From: Porphyra umbilicalis
Taxonomy: Eukaryota; Rhodophyta; Bangiophyceae; Bangiales; Bangiaceae
Assembly: GCA_002049455.2 (NCBI GenBank)
Contig: KV919185.1
Span: 1-53,456, forward strand
DNA: 53,456 nucleotides
Reading direction: 5' to 3'
Shown here: positions 22,403-32,704 of the stretch, piece after piece
Numbering within the stretch: position 1 is the stretch's first letter
How the letters are laid out: each line of letters starts with the position of its first letter
Program-made: the position numbers and the translations under genes
Notes under the pieces: generated by a model
What the model was told of the DNA's origin: nothing
Seen by the model: the letters and a program-made list of their open reading frames with translations, nothing else
Databases searched by the model: none

Positions 22403-22595
22403 TGACCAGAGACGTGATGGACCGCGCCGGCTAGGAAACCGCGGCGGCAAGGCACCAGCCGGATCTCCACAACCTTCTGGGGAGCAAGAAGTCGTCTTGA
22501 CACCTGCACGGTTTGGAAATAAAATGAACAATCTGCACCGACATGCACAGAACATCACGTACTGTTGTTGTGCTCCCAAACAAAAAAAAAGTGTA

Positions 22596-23036
22596 TTGCT
22601 AACCTCCAAAACATTGCGGTCGCAGAGAAAAGTGAAGCAGAGCAGCGTAGAACGGAAGTCAGATTGGCTGTTCGACCAGCGCCGATGAAGCTATAGGCTG
22701 AGAGTTGCCGCCAGTATTCTTGCCAGCCGATCAATGTGTGTCTAATGATTCACGCAGAGCCAGTGCTACCCACAATGAGATTTCCTTGGATTTTTCAGCC
22801 GCTTGCTTGGGCCTGGAGAGGGCATGGAAAGGCTTCTGGGCTGGGCCTGTGAACTTCTCATGAAATCGACACATTTTTTCAGATTTCTTGAGATCCTGAT
22901 GTGCGATTCCAGTGCGCAGAGCTGTATGGACAGACTCTGAAAGGAACTCACATGATCCCTAGCCATTCCAGTGGTCCACGTACGCTGTTGTATGATTGCA
23001 ACCACTCTGCAACCGCCAGTTTTTGGAGGTCAGCAA
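22596..23036 (+). repeat. MITE family 2, copy 2 (about 440 bp)
   Basis: It begins TTGCTAACCTCCAAAACATT and ends CTCTGCAACCGCCAG then TTTTTGGAGGTCAGCA, giving clear terminal inverted repeats. The internal part matches the two halves of copy 1. Its right end abuts family 1 copy C with no spacer. Confidence 0.75.
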
Positions 23037-23428
23037 TGTTGCGGATCCCCGAATTTTGCCCTGGCGGACAGAAACTGAATTGCAGACCGACTCTCTGCAC
23101 CAATCAGATGTCCCCGTGTGACTGACTTTGTGCTCTACTTGCTCACATGTGACCATATAGACTGGAAATCAACATCAGCTCCTTTTTTGTCTGCACTTCT
23201 GGCGAGTAGACAGTAGCAACCTCTAGGTCTCGCGTTGGCAGATTGCTCCGTGCCATGAAGCGGCCGCCGCAAAGAGTGCGTTTTGCTGGATGCAAGGTCC
23301 TGGCACCGAATGCGGGCTTTCTATTGGCTTCGATTCCTTCGTACTGTCGTTTTAGACCTGTAGAGTGCTTTTAGTCACAGTCAGTCTCTGTCTCTGTCCC
23401 GCAGCACAAAATAGGGGGATCAGCAATA
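23037..23428 (+). repeat. MITE family 1, copy C (about 392 bp)
   Basis: A diverged copy beginning TGTTGCGGATCCCCGAATTT and ending GGGGGATCAGCAATA. It shares the internal landmark TTTCTATTGGCTTCGAT with the other copies. It lies directly against the end of a family 2 element. Confidence 0.8.
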
Positions 23429-23580
23429 CTTCTGACAAGTGTCCTCTGCTATTATTGCGTTCTAAGTTAGCAGCTCGATGATCGCTTACGCTGTAATGGC
23501 CTTTTCTGGTATTATTCATCTCAACAGCCTCATTTTAACAGCTCTCATATTATGGACGTTGCGACGATAGTACGGAAAGA

Positions 23581-23878
23581 GTGAGCGGCAATGACGCAGG
23601 AGCATATCGTGCGTTGCTGGCTCAGGGCGGATTGCCTGCCCGCTGGTGCTGCCGTCCATCTGCGTGCGCTGCACGCGGACCATCACCAGCCCAACACGCC
23701 CGCAATGGCCACAGACGTGGAATCCATGACGGTGGCGCTGATGCGCTTGTCGCTGCACTCGGCTCTACTTCCCTCGGCCCGGTCGACAGAAGTTTCGAGA
23801 GTCGTGACAGGATGGCTCAATGCGGGGAGAGACGTGCACGTGATTGAGGACACTGTTCACGTGGCCCTGAAGGGTTAG
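23581..23878 (+). pseudogene. Transposase-like C-terminal fragment (possibly pogo type)
   Basis: A short frame reads MTQEHIVRCWLRADCLPAGA, later SMTVALMRLSLHSALLPSA and GWLNAGRDVHVIEDTVHVAL. The I-x-x-C-W-x-x-A pattern resembles the region after the catalytic core of pogo/Tigger transposases, where a helix before T-I-x-x-C-W is common. No catalytic motif is present, so this would be a fragment. The family call is weak; it may also be a small unknown protein. The ATG is at 23591. Confidence 0.35.
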
Positions 23879-24948
23879 GATGATGATGCTTGATGTGTTT
23901 GATTTCTTTTTTTCGTGCTTGATTTGGTAGTGCACAGGGTCTTCGCCGCGGAGCGTGCGTTGTAGAGAAGCCTCGACCAGCCGCGCAGTACACACAATCT
24001 ATGAGACGGTGGTCCGTCTGTACCAAGAGACAGGAGTGTCTGTAAGAGGGGTCGTGTTCCAATGATGCAGGTGAGCGCGCATCACTTGCAGGACTGGTCT
24101 CGATCATTGCAAAATTCGAATGACTTATCAGTCGAGCGACTTTGAGACTGCCATGAGGCGAGACGAAGAGTCCTTGCTAGCGCTTTGCAACGGTCGTGAC
24201 AAAATCTAATACTGACAGTACCATGCAGGAAGACACAGAAAAGCGGTGTTTATATCCAAGGTTTGTTAGTGTGCGCGTTTCACGTATTCCCCGCGTACCC
24301 CCCGCCACCAGCGACCACCGTCGGGGATGCGCGAAGGCCTCCTCGAAGCCCCGGTGCGCAGACAGCCGGCCACTAAGCTACTGGCGCCATCCGAACGCTC
24401 TCTGATGTACCTAGAAATGCGAGCACACACGAAGCACGCCGCCTTCTCCACCGCCACCGCAGCCGTACTGACGCCACCGTCGCACCACTCTGGCGTCCAA
24501 CATAGCACACAAACCCTCTGACACCGCCCCTCCAACTACTCAACCGCCACCGCGGCCGGTCCATCGACGCCGGCCGTCGTGTCAGGATCCCGCCGCCCGC
24601 CCGCATGTATCATTTCGTAATGCGCGGACCGGTGACGTGCGCCTGCCACTGATCTCGGTCATTTCACGTTTCCTACGTTCAAGGTTGCATCCAGTGACAA
24701 AAGAGTGAGGCGTGCGTAAACGTGGAACGTCAGCCAGTGGGAAGGAAAGCGTTCGTAATGGTTGTGTTCGCGTGGGCAGTGGCAAACCGCTGTGGTCGAC
24801 CTCGCCCGGTATTGGTGAAAGGTAGTCAGGAGGGTATCGCGTACCGGCGATTAGAAGTACAGTGTGTAGTTCCTAACTGCGGCCTTCACAAAGCACGGCA
24901 CAAGGCCGGCGTGATAGAGGATTGCATGAGCGCAATGCAAAGGAAGGG
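23879..24948 (+). other. About 1.1 kb without a recognisable gene
   Basis: No domain, RNA gene or clear repeat is seen in any frame. It lies between the short transposase-like fragment and a Tc1-like transposase on the other strand. Confidence 0.4.
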
Positions 24949-25760
24949 TCACTCGTTGAACTGCTCGGGCGTGACGTGCCATCGCAGCCAGCTGCTCCCG
25001 CCTGAGAACACGTCCTTAATCGGATCGAAGTCGGGGATGTAGGGTGGCAAAAGCCGCATCAGCACCCCAGCGGCCTCATTCAGGGCGATTGCAACCTGGT
25101 CATGAACCCGGGCATTGTCGAATATCATAACACAGCGCTCGTTCTGCTGGGACCAGGGCAATGAAGGGGCATACGCGTTCATGTGCGGCAGAAAGCAAAA
25201 AGTCGACGTAGGTTCGGCCGGGGGGCCGCTTTGTGATTTTCCATTCAAGCACCTGGTCGACGCTCATGGCAAAGAAGAAACTTGTGCTCACCCCCCAGGA
25301 GTTCGTTAGGTAACACTCTGCTTGACGTCCACGCAGTGACCAGACCCACTTCCCGTCGGCCGAACGTCCACAGCGGTGCGCCTCATCCACGTCAATTCTC
25401 ACGCGAAGGGGGGTGTCCCAATGATGAAGGACCCAGCGCGCGCGGTCAAGCCCGCTTCGCGTAATGAAGACAGTCTCAATCACCTTACGCGTCAATCCAT
25501 TGGCAGTGAGTCTACCAGACACAGAGGAGGACGAAATGACAACATCCTCGCCAAGAAGTTGATGAATGTTAGTGACAATGTCCGATATCTCGTCCAGAAT
25601 AGCCTCCGGCCTCTGCTCCCAATCAAAAAGCACCGCAGAGCGCAGATCTGGACACTTTACGAATCTCTCAGCTTGATTGTTCCACTTCTCGGGAGCATAG
25701 TGGACCTACTCCGTGTCATCGACGTCTGCCAAAAAGCGATTCAGTACTTATCTTGCACGC
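24949..25760 (-). pseudogene. Tc1/mariner-like transposase, second family, frameshifted
   Basis: Reading leftward from about 25760: VHYAPEKWNNQAERF, then EAILDEISDIVTNIHQLLG and SSSSVSGRLTANGLTRKV (HTH region), and VRIDVDEAHRCGRSADGKW (first Asp). Then WSLRGRQAECYLTN, GVSTSFFFAMSVDQVLEW and RTYVDFLLSA. After a frame change near 25200: NERCVMIFDNARVHDQ (second Asp) and LLPPYIPDFDPIKDVFSGG, where Tc1 enzymes normally read N-P-I-E, so the third acid is replaced by K. The order and spacing are those of DDE_3/IS630-Tc1 enzymes, but the sequence is distinct from the 13.5-kb remnant. The lost Glu and the frame change argue that it is inactive. Confidence 0.72.
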
Positions 25761-25826
25761 TTCGCGCCATGCAGACGTCCCGACGTTCGGCGTACCGCTT
25801 GTGACGACACCATTCAGTCAGTGCCA

Positions 25827-25976
25827 ATGCGTCGGCTTGCTGTGTCGCTGCACCTGAATAATGGGCAGAGCCTAGAGACGGCAGCTCGTATCACGGGAAG
25901 GTCCCGCAGGACTGTCACACTTGTCCGTGCCAATCCGAGCAGCGATTGTGAGGCCCATGTGTGGCAAATAATTTAA
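25827..25976 (+). pseudogene. Helix-turn-helix fragment, Tc1-like N-terminus
   Basis: A 49-codon frame from ATG 25827 reads SLHLNNGQSLETAARITGRS and RRTVTLVR, a homeodomain-like HTH of the type that opens Tc1/mariner transposases. It points away from the transposase at 24949-25760, with 66 bp between them. It is either an orphan fragment of another element or a second short gene; no catalytic part follows in any frame. Confidence 0.4.
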
Positions 25977-26522
25977 CAGACGAGAGCCATGCACCGGAAA
26001 ATATGTGAAGAAAAACGGAAGAATCTGTGGAGGTTGGCCTGTTGCAGGCAACGAGCGGGATCTAGGCCCAGGAGAAGGGTCTTAGCTTGTAGAAGGGTAC
26101 TGTAAAGTCGACCAATTAGTAAAATGCCAACCACTCCGCTGCTCTGCCCAGATCCGACTGCCATCCTCGCTCCATGGGTGAAATTGGAGGGATCTTCGGT
26201 GTGGTAGCGACGAAGTCGGGAACCCGGATCGCAAAACTTCGGCAGAGCAGTCGCTATAAAATCGGCCGCAGCCACCTCCGGGTCACCATTCCGCCACATA
26301 TCCTTGCCCCACCCGACCGCCAACCCACCACCCCAGATCCGAGCCGATTGCGGTATGGGCCACCGAGCTACCGCTCCCCGACCGTCGCTGTATCGCCAAC
26401 TGTAGAGCCATTGACTGTCGCCCCAGCTGCGGAACCAACCCGAGGAGGCGATCAAAACCGTCAAGACCCCGTCTCGACCCGTCGCCGAGCTAATACGGGC
26501 CACGGGTGCCTCGCATGCCAAC
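25977..26522 (+). other. Intergenic or 5' part of pogo-like element
   Basis: No conserved motif is seen. It immediately precedes the DNA-binding part of the pogo-like remnant and may contain its 5' region. Confidence 0.35.
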
Positions 26523-28115
26523 GTGCGGACGTGCATGGCCTTCAAGGAATGCCCCTCGGTCCTCGGCCGCCCCCCGATATTCACGGTCGCCGAGAAGAAA
26601 GTCATTTCAAAGCGTGCCATTGATTGGTGCCTATGTGGCGGTCTGCTGACGCAAGAGCACCTCTCCAGCATCATGATTGAGTACATTTCCGGGTTGTCGC
26701 CGGCTCGGCTGGGCGCGGCGAGGGCCCGCTTTGGGGAGGATTTTGTACCTAATCGTTGCTGATTTGACTGATTTTTGCGTCGCCACCTCGAGTTGTGTCT
26801 CGTCAATCCCCAAGCTCTCGAACACTACTGCGCTGTTGCCTCCTCGCCTGAGGCGGTGGTCTAGTTTTCTGCCGCCTACGAGCCGATGTGTTGCGAGTAC
26901 AGATCTATGTCGGGCAGGCAGGCTTGGAACTCGGGCAAGAGCATGATCAAGGTCCCCGACCTGCTCCAGCAGTGTGCCGTCAAGATTTTAGGGACGGTCT
27001 GTACTAAGCGCGCAGAATACGTCATCCCGACGGTGCAGAAGGGAGCAGAGGCGGCAAGTGCTGCCCCAACGGTGTACGCTGACGGCACGCAGCTGCCCAT
27101 CTGTGTGGTGGTGGCGGGCAGCGGGTGCGGCTGCCATACGTCGACATCACCCGCACGGACGGCACCACGAACCGTGTGCCACTAGCGCCATAGCTCGGGG
27201 AGGACGCTGAGGTTGACTGTCGTGACAAGCCGGGCTTCAAAATGGACCTGTGGGGCACGTAAGCGGCGTTTGTTGCGCGTCATCTCGGCGCCCGGGAGCC
27301 GAGCAAGTGGAAATTCCTGTTGATGAACGGAGTCGAATTCCACGCCAACGTGGACGGCCTGCGTCAGCTCCGAGCGGCCAGAATTTGCGTCTTGTACTTC
27401 CCGTCGCACCTCACGCACCTTTTGCAGTGCTTGGACAAGGTGCCCTTTTAGAAGGTGAAGGTCAAGGGGCGCGAGCGCACGCTGTCTATCCTCCCTAACC
27501 TCTCCAAGGGTGCCAGCTTCAACATTGTCAACTGAATGGATTTTATCTCCTACGCTTGCCTCCATGGGCTGTCACCGGCCCACGTCCGCGACGAATTCCG
27601 TGTGACCGGGACTTGGCCCCCCGGCATCAGTAAGATTGACATTCTTCGGCTGCTGATGGGCAAAGGGGGGGGATCGTCTCAGCGGGACGTCGACCTGCCG
27701 CGCCTGTCTCGCTTGCTTTGACCCAAGGCCCGCCACGAGCTGGCGAATCCGGTAGTGGCGTTTGGGTCCGTGTCCAACCGCGGCCGCACTGTGGAGGCCA
27801 ACTCCGATGCCGTATTGCGCTGACAAAGCGAGCGTGCAGCTGTGCGTGCTGAGGAGCAGCGCAAGCAGGACGAAGGACAAAAGGCTAATGACAAGAAGGC
27901 GGAGGACCAAGAGCGCGCGGCGATTATGGAGGATACAGCGGCTGAGCTCCGCAGCAGCAGCCAGGCCGCTCTGAAATACCAGCAGCGGCACAATGAGCGC
28001 GAGCAGCGACAGCACGCCAAGACAGGATCGTCCGCAGGCAAGCCTTACGCCCTGGTGTCTGTGTCAGTGGTGGTCACTTCCCCTAAGAAGCGGTGTGTCG
28101 AGGGTGCGAGACAAT
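26523..28115 (+). pseudogene. pogo-like (CENP-B/DDE_1) transposase, second copy, many stops
   Basis: Read across frames: LGRPPIFTVAEKKVISKRAI, LLTQEHLSSIMIEYISGLSP and ARARFGEDFVPNRC (CENP-B-type DNA-binding region, about 26570-26760), then FLRRHLELCLVNPQALEHYC (about 26773). TVYADGTQLPICVVVAGSG lies near 27070, LLMNGVEFHANVDGLRQL near 27320 (second Asp box with D changed to G/V-E), and LYFPSHLTHLLQCLDKVPF near 27395 (Q-x-x-D box). The end is a charged coil (EEQRKQDEGQKANDKKAEDQ, about 27850). Stops lie at about 26847, 27448, 27533 and 27720. The motif order equals that of pogo/jerky transposases but differs in sequence from the 8.7-9.8 kb remnant. It is clearly a fossil. Confidence 0.65.
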
Positions 28116-30487
28116 TGGCGCGATGGGGTGCGGATCTCCTGGGGCGGAGGGTTCAGCGGGATGTGGGACTGGTGAGTGCGGCGCAACGACGGTGCATCCG
28201 GCGTGGGGGGGGGGGGTGGAGCATTTCAGGTGCATGTGGCTTGTTGTTGGTGTGGTGGGGGGGGGTGGGATGACGTCCGGGCTGCAAGACAAGGCCGCCT
28301 GGGGTGCGTGGTGCGGGCAATCCCATCCGCTCATGCAAGGCGTTGAATTTGGTTGACATTGGCGAAGATGACCGTACGACTGTTTCTTGGTTTTCTTCGT
28401 CATCAGACTGGTTGTGTCTCTTTCGACACATGGATAGAATCGGCCATGAGGTCTTCTTTCCATTCATGTCTTCTGGTGGTAATCTCGCCGATGATGACCT
28501 CGCAATGAACAGAATTGGTCGACTTCACCCCCCCACTAGCTAAAGGAGAAAAACAGTGGCTTCCTGCTCAGATAGGACACAGTATGCCGGGAGTCTCCCA
28601 TTCGGCTATTTAGCAGCGGAGGCACGTACCCTGTTTCCTCAGTGCACACTAAGCATACTAGCGACATGGAAGTACTTGGGTGACTAATTCTTATATTCGT
28701 TTCCAGCTTCGGATGCGGAATACATGAATGTTTAAACAACAATCTCGCCATTACTATGGAAATGCAGTCAGTCCCAGTCCCCTGCCACTGGGACAATATT
28801 GGGGAACCAGCAATATCTGGCTTCCAAAGCGCCACTGAGGGGGCTTTTGCGCATCCACCCGCAGAAATGTGTGACGTTGCACAGGGCTGCTCCACAAAAC
28901 TTGTCAGACAAAAACGGCATGGTGCGCCCACCCTCTTTCAGGAGGTCAGCACTGCGCCCCAGCCACGCGCCGGGGCACCCGCTGCGCGTGCGCTGCGGCA
29001 CGCCACACGGAGGCACCGCCCCCCCCCGACCACCTGGTCAGAACTTTTGACACCCTGAACTCACGGACCTCCCGTTCAGGCCCTTGTGCTTGACATGGCG
29101 CCTGAATAACGGATTCTCTGTTTCAAAGGTGCACGGACCTGATCTCGATGTCAGAATTGAGGGAGTCGCGAGACCGAGGTCATGCCTGAACTCAACCAAA
29201 TCGGATGCACCGTTACGCTACTGTATGCGGTGCATGCATCTGGCCCCCTGGAGGACCCTGTGTACACACATGGCAATGCTGCTCTTCACCACTTCTCAGA
29301 TCGCTACGGCCCGGAGAACAGCGGAACGGTGCACTCTTCGTCGCTGGGTCTGTACCATCGGCGGCCATGTCACAAGTGGGGGAGCCAATTGGTAAGTAGC
29401 ACTGGGAACGAAACACGAAGATAGAAACAGATACAATGTCGTGCACAGCGCTCACTCAAACAAAGGCTCGCCATACCAAGGGGGGGGGTGACAAATATAA
29501 GAGAGGAAAGAGCGTACGAGACGAGACATGCTACGTTTGTCAGAGGAGGCCAAGGGATGGGACGCACGTATGGGGGAGGGAAGGGGGAGCACTGCCGGAA
29601 AGAAGGGAGAGCGACACATCCATGACACACACGAAAAACATGCACGGAGGCAAGTACACGTTGTCACGGGTCAGATGCAGGTTCCATTGGTCAACAGCTG
29701 CCGAGGGCTGCACGTGTGGCCCTCGACATTGAGGGTGATGACCGCGCTTGACGGCAAGCCAAAACTGACAAGCAAACGCTTGACAGGAACGGTTCAAACT
29801 ACAAACAGCACGCAACATGCCTGTTGGGAGCATGACACAGGGCGCGCAGTCAGGGGCGGTGGCGATGACGCACGATGTGAATAGCCGGGGCCTGGGCAGC
29901 TTACCGCTCCCCCCGTCGGGAACGCCACGACCAAGTCCTATTCTTCGCCCTCGCCCTACTCCTAGCTTTATCTCTACCATGCCGAGGTTCGTACTTCTCG
30001 CCGCCGCCGATACAGTAATCATCGGTTGCTTGGTTATCACGGGCTCATTTAAAAATCAAAGCCTTGCATGCCCTCGCAATGCGCATGGGGCTGACTCAGG
30101 GTCTGACACAACCGTCCTGAACGGGATTTCCTTTCGTTATGGATATGTACATAGGAGCTCGCTTGTTCAGAGGCTTCTTGAGTGGGGCTCCCGTTCAGGC
30201 TCCCGTTCCGTTGTCGCTTGGCCAGACGCGCCCACCCGCCGTCGACGGCGCGACCTCGGCCGCGGCGGCCACGGCCGCCGCCGCCCCGCGCGGGGCCGCC
30301 GCGGCGCTGCCGCACGAGCGCGCGTGCGGGCGGAGCGACCGGCGGCGGTCGCCCCTGCGCAGCGCCCGCCTCACCCCCCCGCTCTCCCACTCGCACGTAC
30401 CGGCCGCCGCGCGGCGGTCGTTGGGGCCCCCCCACGTCCCCCACGCGGACCGCCCCCCCCCCCCCCCCCACACGGGCGGCGGGTACC
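28116..30487 (+). other. 2.4 kb intergenic; 5' flank of the channel gene
   Basis: No gene is supported. A stretch at about 28767-28815 (CCACTGGGACAATATTGGGG then AACCAGCAATAT) resembles one end of MITE family 1, so it may be a distant relative or solo end. The last 500 bp become very GC-rich and should contain the promoter and leader of the potassium-channel gene; I see no TATA box placed convincingly. Confidence 0.45.
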
Positions 30488-31069
30488 ATGGACGCGGCCG
30501 CCGTCGCGACGGTCGTCGGCGTCGCCGCCGCCACGGGCACGGTCATGACGACGGCCGCCCGGTGGGCGTCGGTGGCCCCCCGGCCGTCAAGCGCCACCGC
30601 GTCCGCGTCCGCGTCCGCGTCTGCCGCCGCGTCTGCCGCCGCGTCGTCGACGCACCCGCCTGTGCGGCAGGCGATTGACGAGTCTGCGGCGGCGGCGTTG
30701 CCCAACCCCCCCGGGTGGGCGTCGCTGCGCCCCCTCCTCGCCGCTGCCCTCGGCTTGTACGCGGCGCTCGCGGTCGTGGCGGTGCTCGTCGACTTGGCGT
30801 GGTCGGCCGGCCGCGTCGCCGCCGCGCGCCGCCGGCGGGCGCGCGCGGAGCTCGAGGCGGCGGCCCTCACCGAGGGCGGGGGGGGGGGGGGGGCCCCGCC
30901 GACGGCGACGACGCGTCGGCCGCCGGGGGGGGGGGGGCAAGGCCGGCCGCCCCGCCGCGCCCGCCGCCGCCGCCGCCCCCGCCGCCAATGGGCGGGGGGG
31001 GGGGGGCTCGTCCGCCGCTGGACCGCCCGCGGGGAGGCGGGCAGCAGCGGCGGCGGCGGCGGTGGCGGC

Positions 31070-31103
<34 letters not shown>

Positions 31104-32673
31104 AGGGCGCCCACGGCCCCGCCGTCAATGCCGGCCAAGACAATTTGGCGGACCTCCTCTGGGCGGGCGCGGAGACGCGCCCCCCCCCCCCCCGGGGGCG
31201 GTGCGCCACGGGTGGCGCGTCGCCGTGGCGGCGGCGGCGCTGCGCTTCCACGACCGCCTCCGCGCGGCGCGGCGGCGGGTGCAATCGTTTGAGTCGCGCG
31301 ACGGGAACCTCCTCGTCGCCTTCCTCCTCGCGCGCACGGCCCTGACGCTCGCCGCCGCCGTTGCGTACGTTGTCGGCACGTACCGCCGGCGCGTCGACGG
31401 GTGGTACCGCGCCATCTTTGTCGTCGTCGGGTCGGCCATGAGCGCCGACTTTGTGGTGCACCTCCTCACCTCTGAGGTGCCGTGGCACTTTATGCGCTCG
31501 TGGTCCAACTTGCTCCACTGCGCGGCGCTGCCGAGCCTCTTCCTCGCCTCCGCGCAGGATCAGTGGCTCAACTTTGCCTTCCTCATCACCGCGACCGGCT
31601 ACGAGTCGGCGCGCCGCCTGCTGCGGCTGCTGATGCTCGATTACGCGACGCAGCGGCTGCTGCTGCACGTGCTGTTTCAGACGCTCCTCTTCCTCTTCCT
31701 CGTCGCCTGCTCCGTGCAGCTCATTGAGATTGCGAGCAACGCGGACCCGGCGGGGGAGGGCCCCGGCGTCTTTTTCTTCTTCTCCGCCTTTTACTTTACG
31801 GTCGTCACCGCGAGTACGGTTGGGTACGGGGACATGAGCCCCAAATCCATCTATGGGCGCGCCTTTGTGTTGCTCGCCATCTTTGGCGGCGTCATCTTTT
31901 TCTCCAAACTCGTCGGGGAGCTCGTTGCCAACAGCGCGCGCCTCCGCGGCTCGGGCGCCCTCCACAAGCGCCCCGGCGCCGCGCACGTGATTGTCGGCGG
32001 GGAGCCGCGCCTCCCCGACGTGGCGCTCTTTGCCAAGGAGTTTTTCTCCCTCGCCACCAACCGGCGGCGCAAAATTTGCGTCATGGTCGAAGACCCCGCC
32101 TGGTCCGACGACGACTGGCACCGCCTCGTGCGCACGTGCACGCTCTACCGCAACTCCCTCACCTTCCTCGCGGGGTCGGCGATGCGGCGGGACGATTTGG
32201 AGCGGGCGCGCCTCGACTCGGCCGACGCGTACTTCCTCCTCCAATCCTCCCGCTCGACCGACCCGCAGGCGGCGGACACGGCGCTGCTCATGCGCGCGCT
32301 CTCCATCCGCAACGTGCGCGCGGATGTGCCCGTCTACACCGTGTGTTTGTTGGAGGATAGCCGCGTGCAGCTGTGGCACGCCATCCAACACGGGTCCGAG
32401 ACGGCCGGCGCGGCGGCGGCGGCGCCGAGCCGCTCCCCCCTCGTGTCGGAGCTGTACCGGCTGAGCGAGGCGCGGCTGTCGCTCCCGTTTGGCCCCATCC
32501 TCGAGGGGGGGGGGGGGGGGGGGTGCCCCCGCCGCCCCCCGCCGACGCGGGCGGCGACGCGGGGGAGCGGGGGGGGGCGACACCGACGGCGGCGGCGGCC
32601 GCCGCCGCAGCCTCTTTGGCGGCCTCTCGGGGTCTGCCGAGGGCGGCGGGCGACCCCCCACCCCCGCCATCGG

Positions 32674-32704
<31 letters not shown>

